Positions 9,502 through 22,006 of a stretch of DNA of 64,000 nucleotides are shown here, piece after piece. The notes beneath the pieces were generated by a model. The model was given only the letters and a program-made list of their open reading frames with translations, searched no databases and was not told the origin of the DNA. The position numbers and the translations under genes were made by a program. Source of the stretch: Tepidimicrobium xylanilyticum (lineage in GTDB: Bacteria; Bacillota; Clostridia; Tissierellales; Tepidimicrobiaceae); assembly GCF_900106765.1 (NCBI RefSeq), contig NZ_FNNG01000003.1, forward strand, positions 62,001-126,000, given 5' to 3'. The stretch's first letter is position 1. Each line of letters opens with the position of its first letter.

Positions 9502-10023
9502 ATGAATATTAACGAAAAGTTTATCATAAATTTACAGGGTAAATCCTATGTAACCTATGAAGGACTTCTGGATTTAGCCCACCAAAAGAACTTGAGATCT
9601 ATTGAGGTGGAACTAATACAAATCCCAACAAATGAAAATAATATGACAGCCATATGCAAGGCTACTGCAAAAACGGATAATGGAATCTATACTGATTTAG
9701 GAGATGCCAATCCTCAGTCAGTTAACTCTACCATAGTTCCCCATTTAATTAGAATGGCTTCTACTCGTGCAAAAGCACGAGTCTTAAGAGATTTAACTAA
9801 TGTGGGAATGACATCTATTGAGGAATTGTCTTTGGAAGATACAACAAATGAAAGGGAAGAGTATTATTCCACTCAACAACTTGAACCTCCAACTAAAAGG
9901 CAGTTGGAAACCATCAAAAAGTTGTCGGAGGAATTAAATACTCCCATTGATTATGAAAATCTTACAAAGAAAACAGCAGGTAATTTAATTTCTAGGATGT
10001 TAGGCGAAGTCAAAAAAACTTAG
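9502..10023 (+). CDS. Conserved hypothetical, possible Rad52/Erf-like annealing protein
   Basis: A 173-residue protein with no signal peptide. Residues 1-110 have the pattern YVTYEGLLDLAHQ ... AICKATAKT ... DLGDANPQSV ... PHLIRMASTRAKARVLR. I associate this with single-strand-annealing (Rad52/DdrA-like) proteins found in phages and some anaerobes. A proline-rich linker leads to a C-terminal module, KRQLETIKKLSEELN then LTKKTAGNLISRML, a short helical tail seen in similar proteins. The assignment is from pattern only. It stands alone, convergent with yvcK (stops 1 bp apart), and has no phage genes beside it. Its own leader may regulate translation. Confidence 0.5.
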   Translation: MNINEKFIINLQGKSYVTYEGLLDLAHQKNLRSIEVELIQIPTNENNMTAICKATAKTDNGIYTDLGDANPQSVNSTIVPHLIRMASTRAKARVLRDLTNVGMTSIEELSLEDTTNEREEYYSTQQLEPPTKRQLETIKKLSEELNTPIDYENLTKKTAGNLISRMLGEVKKT

Positions 10024-10024
10024 T

Positions 10025-11038
10025 CTAACATCCTTGAACTATCCTCCGCCCTATTTCTATTAATATCTTACTTAATTCCTTAGAATCATGACGGATATAT
10101 TCCTTCTTAATGTCTATCAGATTTTCTTTTATCACTTGAATACCTTTAGAATTTAATATTTCTTCATCATCTTTCCCTAGAACTACAGGTTCAGAACCAT
10201 CTGATGCATATTTACTTAAAACTTCCTCTGGTATCTTTTCAATATTAACAATCACAAAATCTAAGAAGTCTTCTCGGCTATGGGTTAGTATTCCATTCAC
10301 GTGGTCTAATACCGTATACCCATCTGTTTCTCCTGGCTGAGTCATTACATTGGATACATATATCTTAGGAGCTTTTGCATTGTAAATAGTATCCACCATA
10401 TTATTTACTAATAAATTAGGTATTACGCTGGTATACAAGCTCCCAGGCCCTAATACGATTAAATCAGCTTCCTCAATAGCTTTTAAGGTTTCTACCAATG
10501 GATAGCTAATTTCAGGCTCCATATAAACTCGTTTTATTCTACTGGACAATTCTCTATTCTTCAGTGGTATTTTTGATTCTCCCTTTACTGTATGACCATT
10601 TTCTAATACTGCATATAAAGTTACATCTTCCAAGGTCATAGGAAGTACTTTACCGGTTACTGCTAATACATTGCTGGTCTCCTTAATAGCTTCTTCAAAA
10701 CCACCGCATATATCATTCATGGCAGCTATAAAAAGATTACCAAAATTTTGCCCTTTAAGTCTGCCTTCTTTAAATCTATACTGTAGCAATTTTTCCATTA
10801 TGGGCTCTGTATTAGCTAAGGCCAATATGCATGATCTAATATCTCCAGGAGGAAGCATACCTAAATCCTCCCTTAGTATTCCTGAGCCGCCTCCATCATC
10901 AGCTACGGTAACAATTGCAGTTATATTAGATGTAAATTCCTTAAGCCCCCTTAACAATACGGATAAGCCAGTTCCTCCTCCAATAGCCACAACTTTCGGC
11001 CCTTTAGAAAGCATCTTTATAGATTTTTTATTATTCAT
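10025..11038 (-). CDS. yvcK: YvcK/CofD-like protein (gluconeogenesis factor)
   Basis: A 337-residue Rossmann-type protein of the CofD/YvcK superfamily. In Firmicutes YvcK binds UDP-sugars and is needed for growth on gluconeogenic carbon sources and for cell-wall homeostasis. Nucleotide-binding motifs are VVAIGGGTGLSVLLRG and ADDGGGSGILREDLGMLPPG, then LGPGSLYTSVIPNLL. The start has AGGAG ahead. It directly follows rapZ (17 bp) in the conserved rapZ-yvcK order. No transferase activity is expected. Confidence 0.94.
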   Translation of the reverse strand: MNNKKSIKMLSKGPKVVAIGGGTGLSVLLRGLKEFTSNITAIVTVADDGGGSGILREDLGMLPPGDIRSCILALANTEPIMEKLLQYRFKEGRLKGQNFGNLFIAAMNDICGGFEEAIKETSNVLAVTGKVLPMTLEDVTLYAVLENGHTVKGESKIPLKNRELSSRIKRVYMEPEISYPLVETLKAIEEADLIVLGPGSLYTSVIPNLLVNNMVDTIYNAKAPKIYVSNVMTQPGETDGYTVLDHVNGILTHSREDFLDFVIVNIEKIPEEVLSKYASDGSEPVVLGKDDEEILNSKGIQVIKENLIDIKKEYIRHDSKELSKILIEIGRRIVQGC

Positions 11039-11055
11039 TTACCATACTCCTTTTT

Positions 11056-11910
11056 TTATAATTTACAATCCCTATGGCTCGCAATGGCTCTATGGCCATA
11101 TTCTTCAAGCCTTATTGCTATCTCATCTGCAATGGCAACAGACCTGTGTTTCCCCCCAGTACACCCTATTCCAACTATCAATTGGGTTTTACCTTCTTTT
11201 ATATAGTAGGGAATGAGATATAGCAACATATCCATTAGTTTATCTACAAAAATATTGGTTTGCTCCCATTGAAATACGTATTCTCTAACCTTTTCATCTT
11301 CTCCTGTTAAATCCTTTAATTCAGGTATATAGTAAGGATTGGGAATGAACCTAACATCCAACACTATATCAGCATCTAAGAGTATTCCATGCTTAAAACC
11401 AAAAGATGTTACAGATATTGTCAGTTTACTTAATTCTATTCCTTCTAAAAATATTTTATATATTTCTTCTTTAAGCATTCCTATTGAAAACTTAGACGTA
11501 TCTATAATATAATCCGCTCTATTTTTTACTTCCTTTAATAGCTCCCTTTCTTCTAAAATTCCATCCAATATTCCCCCTTTAGGATTTAAAGGGTGAGGCC
11601 TTCTAAGTTCCTTATATCGTTTAATCAAAACTTGGTCTAAAGCGTCTAAATACAATATGCTGTATTTAATTCCCTGTTCATTTAATTCTTCCAATCCCTC
11701 AAATAGGTCTACAAAAAATACTCCACCTCTAATATCCACCACAACAGCTACCTTTTCTATATTCCTTTTAGATTGATTGCATAGTTCAGCAAACTTAGGA
11801 AGCAAAGCAGGAGGTAAATTATCCATGCAATAATATCCCATGTCCTCTAAAGCTTTCATAGCTTGACTTTTACCTGCTCCAGACATTCCAGTAATTATTA
11901 CAAATTCCAT
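11056..11910 (-). CDS. rapZ: RapZ-family RNase adapter / nucleotide-binding protein
   Basis: A 284-residue RapZ (YvcJ) protein. The N-terminal P-loop is ITGMSGAGKSQAMKAL, and the C-terminal domain has GCTGGKHRSVAIADEIA and ends in an HRD-type motif (IASHRDCKL). RapZ controls glucosamine-6-phosphate synthase mRNA decay in enterics; in Firmicutes YvcJ has GTPase/ATPase activity and a less defined role. The frame extends five codons upstream from a TTG, but those codons hold the GGAGGTG ribosome-binding site, so the ATG at 11910 is chosen. It is packed between the PHP gene and yvcK. Confidence 0.94.
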   Translation of the reverse strand: MEFVIITGMSGAGKSQAMKALEDMGYYCMDNLPPALLPKFAELCNQSKRNIEKVAVVVDIRGGVFFVDLFEGLEELNEQGIKYSILYLDALDQVLIKRYKELRRPHPLNPKGGILDGILEERELLKEVKNRADYIIDTSKFSIGMLKEEIYKIFLEGIELSKLTISVTSFGFKHGILLDADIVLDVRFIPNPYYIPELKDLTGEDEKVREYVFQWEQTNIFVDKLMDMLLYLIPYYIKEGKTQLIVGIGCTGGKHRSVAIADEIAIRLEEYGHRAIASHRDCKL

Positions 11911-11928
11911 GCAACTCACCTCCAAAAT

Positions 11929-12666
11929 TTAGTAGATTATATTTTTTATCCGATTAATAGGTGCACCTGCTTCTTTTATCCTATTGATACCCTCTTCCAT
12001 ATTACCTACATCTTCTGGGGTATGAGCATCACTGTTAACATAGAATTCAACTCCAGTTTTCAAGGCTATCTTAATGTTTTCAATGGATAGCTGACTATGG
12101 CTTGAATTGATTTCCAAAGCCACCCCTTTCTCAAAAGCAGCTTTTCCAATTCTTTCTATATTTAATTTTGCCTTCGATCCAGGATGGGTAATTATTTTAA
12201 CCGGGTATCTATTAATTGCTTTTATCAATGCTTCTGTATTCTTTTCTGTAATTTTTCTTTTGTATATAGGAAGTACTTTCGTTAAAGGATTCATTAGATA
12301 CATAAATAATCCATCTTTTATAGATTTAGGAGTTATTCCATAATGATAGCCCAGTAACAATATATCTATAATATTTATTATATCATCATCCACATCTATG
12401 GTACCATCATAGCCAATAACATTGGCTTCTACCCCTAAAAGGATTCTAATTCCTTGATTTTCATATTCCTTGTTTAACAAGTCTATTTCCTCTCTCATCT
12501 TAAAAATATTTTCTTTTTTCACACCATATAAATAATGGGCAGGTCCATGATCGCATATGGCTATTTCCTTTAATCCCTTTTTAATAGCTGCTTCAACATT
12601 TTCCCTTATAGTTCCCTTCCCATGACTATATGTGGTATGGGTATGATAATCTCCAATGACTCTCAT
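11929..12666 (-). CDS. PHP-domain phosphoesterase (YcdX-like)
   Basis: A 245-residue metal-dependent phosphoesterase of the PHP superfamily. The metal-binding motifs are DYHTHTTYSHGKG near the N-terminus, CDHGP, the HPG in KIITHPGSKAK, the ligand region ALEINSSH, and the C-terminal NSDAHTPEDVG. Such proteins are found in this murB/rapZ gene group in Clostridia; the substrate is unknown, and histidinol-phosphatase is a frequent but unproven label. A GTG at 12678 overlaps the murB stop, but the ATG at 12666 has a properly spaced GAGG and is preferred. Confidence 0.88.
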   Translation of the reverse strand: MRVIGDYHTHTTYSHGKGTIRENVEAAIKKGLKEIAICDHGPAHYLYGVKKENIFKMREEIDLLNKEYENQGIRILLGVEANVIGYDGTIDVDDDIINIIDILLLGYHYGITPKSIKDGLFMYLMNPLTKVLPIYKRKITEKNTEALIKAINRYPVKIITHPGSKAKLNIERIGKAAFEKGVALEINSSHSQLSIENIKIALKTGVEFYVNSDAHTPEDVGNMEEGINRIKEAGAPINRIKNIIY

Positions 12667-12677
12667 ATCCGACCTCA

Positions 12678-13589
12678 CTAATCATCGCCAATTATTTTTA
12701 TTTCTGGTTCTAATATTACATTAAATTTATCATAGACAATTTTTTGTATCGTCCTAATAAGGGTAAGAACCTGTTCAAAAGTAGCTTCTCCCCTATTTAC
12801 TATAAAGCCACAATGTTTTTCAGATACCTGAGCATCTCCAAATCTAACACCTCTAAGGCCTGCATCTTCTATTAATTTACCTGCGAAATGCCCTTCAGGT
12901 CTTTTAAAAGTACTACCTCCACTTGGTAGTTCTAGAGGTTGCTTTGAAACTCGCCTTTCAGTTAAATCCTCCATCCTCTCTTTAATTTGAGAAAAATCTC
13001 CATTTTTCAATTTAAATTCTGCTCCTAAAACTACCAGCCCTTGGTCTACTACCTTGCTACCCCTATATCTAAAATCCATTTCTTCATTACTAAACTCTAC
13101 TACACGATTGTTCTTATCAAGAACCCTTACTTTGACAACAATATCTTTCATCTCTCCTCCATAGGCTCCTGCATTCATGGTAATAGCCCCACCTATGGTA
13201 CCAGGAATACCACTTGCAAATTCAAATCCAGTTAGAGAATTCTTCAAGGCTTTTTTAGCAACTTTAGATAATAGGGCTCCACTTTGGCAAATTACTTTAT
13301 CTCCTTGAATTTCAATGTTGTCAAAACCATTGGAAATTTTTATTACTACTCCCCTTATACCCGTATCTTTAACCAATAGATTGGTTCCATTCCCCATTAC
13401 AAAATATCTTATATTATTTTCCCTACAAAATTTTATGGACTTTGTTATATCATCTTCTCTATTTGGTATTATCATTATATCCGCTGGACCACCTATTTTA
13501 AAAGAAGTGTGGTTCTTCATTGGCTCATCAAATAAAATCTCACCAAAGGATTTATCCTTGAACAATTCATGAAGCTTTGATTTTTCCAA
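12678..13589 (-). CDS. murB: UDP-N-acetylenolpyruvoylglucosamine reductase (MurB)
   Basis: A 303-residue FAD enzyme that reduces UDP-GlcNAc-enolpyruvate to UDP-MurNAc, a committed step of peptidoglycan synthesis in the cytoplasm. FAD-binding motifs are NHTSFKIGGPADIM, GNGTNLLVKD and ASGIPGTIGGAITMNAGAYG. The catalytic Ser is in LPSGGSTFKRPEG, and the C-terminal Glu is in the end segment NVILEPEIKIIG. It is the short type IIb-like form lacking the extra loop of the E. coli enzyme. It is in an apparent operon with the PHP and rapZ genes. Confidence 0.96.
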   Translation of the reverse strand: MEKSKLHELFKDKSFGEILFDEPMKNHTSFKIGGPADIMIIPNREDDITKSIKFCRENNIRYFVMGNGTNLLVKDTGIRGVVIKISNGFDNIEIQGDKVICQSGALLSKVAKKALKNSLTGFEFASGIPGTIGGAITMNAGAYGGEMKDIVVKVRVLDKNNRVVEFSNEEMDFRYRGSKVVDQGLVVLGAEFKLKNGDFSQIKERMEDLTERRVSKQPLELPSGGSTFKRPEGHFAGKLIEDAGLRGVRFGDAQVSEKHCGFIVNRGEATFEQVLTLIRTIQKIVYDKFNVILEPEIKIIGDD

Positions 13590-13599
13590 AATACCACTC

Positions 13600-14910
13600 C
13601 TAATTTTTATTTTTTATTTTGTCTATTTCAATTTTAGCATCTTCTATTGCCTCATAGGAAGCCTTTTTCCCTAAAATAGCATTCCTTATCTCTTCCTGTA
13701 CTATTGCAATTATATCTTCCCAATTATCCATAAAGGGGATGTATTCCGTATATACCATACTCTCCTCAATTCTTTTCATCTTGATATTATCCATGTACAT
13801 ATCTTTTATTCCGCGGTTAACAGTAAATAAACCTAATTTTTCCAAGGATCTTTGGTTAAATTCATTAGTCAAAAATTTAAGAAATTTAACACACATTTCC
13901 GTCTTTTTAGGGTCTTCCTTTTTAATTACTCCATAGGAAATTACTTGATCACTAAGGACTATTGGTAGTTCCTTGTTCCCTGTTGGATAATTTGCTATAT
14001 CGAAATTAAATCCTTCTCCATTGCCATATAATTGGTCCAAATATTTTGAAGCCCAAGCTCCATTAATTGCAATAGCAATTTTTTGGTCTTTATAAAATAG
14101 TTCCCAAACATCTTTCTCATTTATTATACCAAAATAATCTGGCACTACCCTATATTTTTCTTTTAAATCTATAACCTTTTCTAATCCCCTAATGGCCTTC
14201 TCTCCATAAAAATTATATTCAATCCTTTTGCGATTGAATAATTCACTGCCATCAGATAATATTATTCCCCAAATATGATAAGTATTTCCAATGTCGGCAA
14301 TAAAACCATATTCATCTGTAATTCCATCATTATCTGAATCATAGGTAAGTTTTTTTAAAACATCCACAAATTCCTCATAGGTCCAATTCCCATTAGTAGG
14401 AGGAGATACTCCCCTTTCATTAAATTTATCTAAATTAATATACATAACATAAGTACTTACTCCTATTGGAACTGCTACAAGGCTATCATTGTACTTAACA
14501 GACTTTAAAACTTGGTGTTTAAACTGTTCTACTTCTTCCTTAGTAAAATATTCATCTAAAGGTTCCAATATATTAAAATCCCTAAAATTCGGATTTACAG
14601 GAACTATATCTGGTATATCCGCTAATGATATATTGTTGTCACTTAAGCTTGAATTTAAACTATCTTTATCAATAGTAGTAAGTTCTATATATACACCTGG
14701 ATTTCTTCTTTCAAAGGTTCTAATTTTTTCCCTTAACCATTCTTGATGGTTTCCTTTTGTAATACTATCCCATGGTTTATCCCATATCCTAATTATACCC
14801 TTATAAGGTTTTTCTTTTACCTCTTCTAAAGTAATAATATTATTTATAAATAGATTATAAGTCCAAATAAAAATAAAGCAAAGTATAATAAATGAAATAA
14901 CCTTTCTCAA
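13600..14910 (-). CDS. Extracellular solute-binding protein, family 1
   Basis: A protein of about 436 residues resembling the sugar/oligosaccharide-binding proteins of ABC importers. An N-terminal hydrophobic segment (FIILCFIFIWTYNLFI) anchors or exports it. There is no lipobox Cys, unusual for a Gram-positive binding protein, so it may be a membrane-tethered sensor-type protein. Family features are FERRNPGVYIEL, the domain with TNGNWTYEEFVDVLKKLTYD and the C-terminal FLKFLTNEFNQ. No permease or ATPase genes adjoin it. The start is probably the TTG at 14910, eight bases after AGGAGG, rather than the GTG at 14919. It lies 10 bp upstream of murB. Confidence 0.8.
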   Translation of the reverse strand: MRKVISFIILCFIFIWTYNLFINNIITLEEVKEKPYKGIIRIWDKPWDSITKGNHQEWLREKIRTFERRNPGVYIELTTIDKDSLNSSLSDNNISLADIPDIVPVNPNFRDFNILEPLDEYFTKEEVEQFKHQVLKSVKYNDSLVAVPIGVSTYVMYINLDKFNERGVSPPTNGNWTYEEFVDVLKKLTYDSDNDGITDEYGFIADIGNTYHIWGIILSDGSELFNRKRIEYNFYGEKAIRGLEKVIDLKEKYRVVPDYFGIINEKDVWELFYKDQKIAIAINGAWASKYLDQLYGNGEGFNFDIANYPTGNKELPIVLSDQVISYGVIKKEDPKKTEMCVKFLKFLTNEFNQRSLEKLGLFTVNRGIKDMYMDNIKMKRIEESMVYTEYIPFMDNWEDIIAIVQEEIRNAILGKKASYEAIEDAKIEIDKIKNKN

Positions 14911-15005
14911 TGAAGTCACCTCCTACAATATAATTATTCATAGGAGGGAATCAATATTCAGTCTACCACATTCTTCATAACTACATTGATATATTGTGTT
15001 AACGA

Positions 15006-15037
15006 AAAAAGGGACCCATTATATAGGCCCCTTATCA
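15006..15037 (-). terminator. Probable terminator of nifJ
   Basis: On the minus strand AAGGGGCC, an AT-rich loop, then GGGTCCCTT is followed by a run of six T. The stem is imperfect. It begins 11 bp after the nifJ stop codon and separates it from the solute-binding protein gene. Confidence 0.6.
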
Positions 15038-15047
15038 TTTATATCCG

Positions 15048-18605
<3,558 letters not shown>

Positions 18606-18632
18606 TTATATGTTAATAAAGTATGTTTATTT

Positions 18633-18708
18633 TTAAACAAAGTATGCTCGCAAGTGCCTAAAAATTTTAGATAATGGTATTTTTAGGCATGCTGCAAAGT
18701 TTGTTTGA
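18633..18708 (-). promoter_or_regulatory. Structured 5' leader of nifJ
   Basis: The leader contains a perfect 10-bp stem (GCCTAAAAAT at 18656-18665 against ATTTTTAGGC at 18679-18688) with a 13-base loop, enclosed by AAACAAA (18635-18641) against TTTGTTT (18700-18706). There is no U-run after it, so it is not a simple terminator. It lies wholly inside the predicted 130-base untranslated leader. I do not recognise it as a known riboswitch. Confidence 0.5.
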
Positions 18709-18731
18709 ATATTAATTACAACTCCAAATTA

Positions 18732-18760
18732 AGTATATTAAACATTGGAAATAAAGTCAA
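18732..18760 (-). promoter_or_regulatory. Promoter of nifJ
   Basis: TTGACT (18755-18760) and TATACT (18732-18737) are separated by exactly 17 bases on the minus strand, a near-consensus vegetative promoter. It lies just past the hprK stop codon; transcription would start near 18725, leaving a leader of about 130 bases before the nifJ ATG. Confidence 0.7.
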
Positions 18761-18764
18761 CCAA

Positions 18765-19703
18765 TTACAACATCATTTTACCTTTTCTTATCTTAGCCTG
18801 CTCTTTTATTTTCTCATTTAATTCTACTGCAGCATTATATCCCAATTTCTTCTGTCTAGCATTTCTTGCAGCAACTTCTATAATCATCGCTAAATTTCGT
18901 CCAGGCCTTACAGGAATAACCAACTTAGGCACCTTTACTCCCAACAATTCTATATAATCTTCATCTAAGCCAGTTCTGTCATACTCCTTGGATTCATCCC
19001 AAAATTCAAATTCAACAACTAAATCAATAAACTCACTGTTTTTGACAGCACCTACACCATATAACCTCTCAATATCTAATATTCCTATTCCTCTTATTTC
19101 CATAAAATGTCTAATCACATCAGGAGCTTCACCTCTTAAACCTTCTTCAACCCTTTTAATTTCTACTACATCATCAGCTATTAGGCGGTGTCCCCTTTTG
19201 ATTAGTTCCAATGCTGTTTCGCTTTTCCCTACTCCACTATCTCCAGCAAGGAGTACTCCCATGCCATAAACCTCCACTAATACTCCATGAATCGTCATTT
19301 CAGGAGCCAATACATAATCTAAATAATTGATAACTCGATTGACAAATTTAGTGGTGGAAATATCGGTCCTCAATATAGTCCTATCATAAATCTTAGCTAA
19401 TGTTAACGCCTCTTCAAAAACTGGTAACTGTCTAGCAAATATTATAGCAGGAAAAGGGTAGGAAAATATTTTTTCGAACCTCTTATATCGAACTTCATCG
19501 GTCAAGTTATTACAATAATGCCACTCTGCATTCCCAATTATCTGCAATCTTTCATAGGCAAACATGTCATAATATCCCGTTAATGGTAAACCAGGCCTGT
19601 TAATTTCACTGGCAACTACTCTTATATTCTCTATATTATCTGCTTTATGAATTATTTCTAAATTCAAATCTTCTATTATCTTATCTAAAGTTACATATTC
19701 CAT
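18765..19703 (-). CDS. hprK: HPr kinase/phosphorylase
   Basis: A 312-residue bifunctional enzyme that phosphorylates and dephosphorylates Ser46 of HPr, the switch for carbon catabolite repression in Firmicutes. The P-loop is LLAGDSGVGKSETAL, followed by IADDVVEI, and the signature EIRGIGILDIERLYGVGAV is present, as is the C-terminal RPGRNLAMIIEVAARN. The ATG at 19703 is chosen because the five codons ahead of it, which start at an earlier ATG, contain the AGGGGAG site. It starts 1 bp after the uvrC stop. Its substrate HPr (with Ser46) is at 6.6-6.8 kb. Confidence 0.96.
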   Translation of the reverse strand: MEYVTLDKIIEDLNLEIIHKADNIENIRVVASEINRPGLPLTGYYDMFAYERLQIIGNAEWHYCNNLTDEVRYKRFEKIFSYPFPAIIFARQLPVFEEALTLAKIYDRTILRTDISTTKFVNRVINYLDYVLAPEMTIHGVLVEVYGMGVLLAGDSGVGKSETALELIKRGHRLIADDVVEIKRVEEGLRGEAPDVIRHFMEIRGIGILDIERLYGVGAVKNSEFIDLVVEFEFWDESKEYDRTGLDEDYIELLGVKVPKLVIPVRPGRNLAMIIEVAARNARQKKLGYNAAVELNEKIKEQAKIRKGKMML

Positions 19704-19704
19704 A

Positions 19705-21573
19705 TTATCTCCCCTCATTCTTCCTAAAATAACTATATAGGTCCTCAGCCACTTTCCTGTTCATGCTTTTGACTTGAGCCAACTCATCTATAGATGCTTT
19801 CTTTATATTTTCAACCGTTTTAAAATGCCTTAGAAGTTCTCGCTTTCTCTTTTCTCCAATCCCCTTTATATCATCTAATTCGGATTTTATCATATTTTTA
19901 CTCCTTAAACTTCTGTGGTAGGATATGGCAAATCTATGGGCTTCTTCCTGTATCCTATATATGAGTTTAAAGCCAGAGCTGCGTTCATCTAATTTGATTT
20001 CCTGATTATTATATATAATACCTCTAGTGCTATGAAATTCATCTTTAACCAACCCACAAACGGGTATATCTAATCCCATTTCCTCTAAAGCTTGTAAAGC
20101 TACATTTACCTGCCCCTTCCCTCCATCCATCATTATTAGGTCAGGGAAAAGGGAGAAACCTTTTAATTCAATCTTGTTTTCCTCCATCATCTTTTTTTCC
20201 TCTAATCCCCTAATAAATCTTCTTTTTATAACCTCTTCTAAACTCTTGTAATCATCAGAACCCAATACAGTTTCTATTTTGAACCTTCTATAATCGCTTT
20301 TTTTAGGCCTCCCATATTCAAAGACTACCATAGAACCTACAGATAAAACTCCAGATATATTTGAAATATCATAAGCCTCTATTCTATTAGGCATACTGTC
20401 CAAGCCTAAAAGGTTTTTTAGTTGTTCCAAAGCCTTTTCCTCTTCTCTTTGCTTCCTTACAATTTCTTCACCATGCTGATTTAACATATCCATAGCATTC
20501 TTCTTCACCATTTCCATTAGCTGTGATTTTTCACCCCTCTTAGGTACTCTTATGCTGACTTTATTCCCTCTTTTTTCTGAAAGCCATTTGGATATGGCTT
20601 CCATATCCTCAATTTCCTCTTCAATAAATATTTCCTTGGGAATATAGGCAGTTCCCAAATAAAACTGCTTTATAAAAGAACTGAGGATCTCCTTTCTATC
20701 ATCGTTGAAAGTATCGGATATAATAAAGTGTTCTCTTCCTACTATCTTGCCTGACCTAATAAAGAATATTTGTATGCATACCTCATCTATTCCCCTTGCC
20801 ATTCCAATTACATCTTGATCCATTAAATTAGAACTTACTATCTTCTGTTTTTCCAAGACTACTTTCAAGGAATTTATTTGGTCCCTATATTTTGCAGCGC
20901 TTTCAAAATCTAGATTTTCGGAAGCCTTCTTCATCTTTTCTTCAATTACCTCTATTAATTTATCTTCTTTGCCATTCAAAAACATTATTACTTCATCTAT
21001 CATTTCCATGTATTTTTTCTCATCTACATTTCCCTGGCAAGGCCCTAAACACCTTCCAATGTAGTAGTTAAGACAAGGTCTAGTCCTTTTCTGCTGCTTA
21101 TCGAAGTTCTTATTGCAGGTCCTTATCGGATATAGGCTTCTAATTATCTCTATAGTATCCTTAACAGCATAAGCGCTTGGGTAAGGTCCAAAATATTTAG
21201 CACCGTCTTTTAAAACCCTTCTGTTTTTTATAACTCTAGGATATTTTTCATTGGTAGTCACCTTTATATAGGGGTACTGCTTATCGTCTCTAAGCAATAT
21301 ATTATATTTAGGCTTATTCTTCTTAATTAAATTTGCCTCCAATATTAAAGCTTCCACTTCGCTATCCACAATTATATATTCAAACTCATGAATATGTTTA
21401 ATCATGGCATTGACTTTGGGAGGATTATTGCGAGACGATTGGAAATATTGCCTTACTCTTTTCTTTAATGAATTAGCTTTTCCTACATATATTATGTGTC
21501 CGTTCCTATCCTTCATCAGGTAGACACCAGGTTCATCTGGTAACTTCTTCAATTCCTCATCTATATTAAACAT
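19705..21573 (-). CDS. uvrC: Excinuclease ABC subunit C
   Basis: A 622-residue UvrC, the nuclease that makes both incisions in nucleotide excision repair with UvrA and UvrB (both encoded at 52.8-57.6 kb). Domains in order: GIY-YIG nuclease (PGVYLMKDRNGHIIYVGKAN), Cys-rich region (RTCNKN ... CLNYYIGRCLGPCQG), UVR domain (LDFESAAKYRDQINSLK), RNase H-like domain with EAYDISNISG and DLIMMDGGKGQVN, and a C-terminal tandem helix-hairpin-helix (IKGIGEKRKRELLRHF). The start at 21573 has AAAGGTGAT ahead; the longer TTG start encodes that site. It is read together with hprK. Confidence 0.96.
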   Translation of the reverse strand: MFNIDEELKKLPDEPGVYLMKDRNGHIIYVGKANSLKKRVRQYFQSSRNNPPKVNAMIKHIHEFEYIIVDSEVEALILEANLIKKNKPKYNILLRDDKQYPYIKVTTNEKYPRVIKNRRVLKDGAKYFGPYPSAYAVKDTIEIIRSLYPIRTCNKNFDKQQKRTRPCLNYYIGRCLGPCQGNVDEKKYMEMIDEVIMFLNGKEDKLIEVIEEKMKKASENLDFESAAKYRDQINSLKVVLEKQKIVSSNLMDQDVIGMARGIDEVCIQIFFIRSGKIVGREHFIISDTFNDDRKEILSSFIKQFYLGTAYIPKEIFIEEEIEDMEAISKWLSEKRGNKVSIRVPKRGEKSQLMEMVKKNAMDMLNQHGEEIVRKQREEEKALEQLKNLLGLDSMPNRIEAYDISNISGVLSVGSMVVFEYGRPKKSDYRRFKIETVLGSDDYKSLEEVIKRRFIRGLEEKKMMEENKIELKGFSLFPDLIMMDGGKGQVNVALQALEEMGLDIPVCGLVKDEFHSTRGIIYNNQEIKLDERSSGFKLIYRIQEEAHRFAISYHRSLRSKNMIKSELDDIKGIGEKRKRELLRHFKTVENIKKASIDELAQVKSMNRKVAEDLYSYFRKNEGR

Positions 21574-21749
21574 AAAATCACCTTTCAAACTAAAATCGCT
21601 GTAATATTATAATACCATAAGGATTGAAAAAATAATAAATCAATTATTGTAGGCATTAAATGTTATAATTCCCATGTTTTTGGTTATATATAAATAAGGG
21701 GACATTTTTTCTTATTAAATTTAAATAGTAGAAACAAGGGGGGATAATT

Positions 21750-21992
21750 GTGTTCTTTTCAAAAAAATTGAGTATTTTAGGAATAGAGGTTGAAGAGTTA
21801 GAAGATGATGAGATCTACTTATGTTTGCTAAAGGATAAAAAACGGAGAATAATAGATGAGGAACCAATAGAAACATCTGGTAAGGAATTAAAAATCTTAG
21901 CTGAAATGAAAGGTCAAAGATATGGAATGATAAGATATAGCAGTGAATTCTTTTATGAAGTAATAGGCGTTAAAGAAGAAGCACCCGTTTAG
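21750..21992 (+). CDS. Small hypothetical protein
   Basis: An 80-residue protein starting at a GTG (FFSKKLSILGIEVEE) with a GGGGGG site. It is acidic, soluble, has no Cys pair, transmembrane segment or motif I recognise. The arrangement of short strands (DEIYLCLLKDKKRRIID, then GMIRYSSEFFYEVIG) suggests a small beta-rich fold. It is a monocistron between uvrC (divergent) and ftcD (convergent). Its last codons form the 5' arm of the shared terminator, and its stop codon lies in or by the loop, which supports it being a real gene. Confidence 0.6.
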   Translation: MFFSKKLSILGIEVEELEDDEIYLCLLKDKKRRIIDEEPIETSGKELKILAEMKGQRYGMIRYSSEFFYEVIGVKEEAPV

Positions 21993-22006
21993 GTGCTTCT
22001 TTCCTA
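21976..22006. terminator. Bidirectional terminator between the 80-aa gene and ftcD
   Basis: AAGAAGCACC and GGTGCTTCTT form a perfect 10-bp stem around a 6-base loop holding the stop codon of the 80-aa gene. The plus-strand side is followed by TCCTATT and the minus-strand side also runs into T-rich sequence, so both convergent transcripts can end here. Confidence 0.7.

Noticed and set aside
10671-11216. 181-aa plus-strand frame across yvcK and rapZ
   Set aside because: Antisense to two conserved genes; its length reflects low stop density opposite conserved coding sequence.
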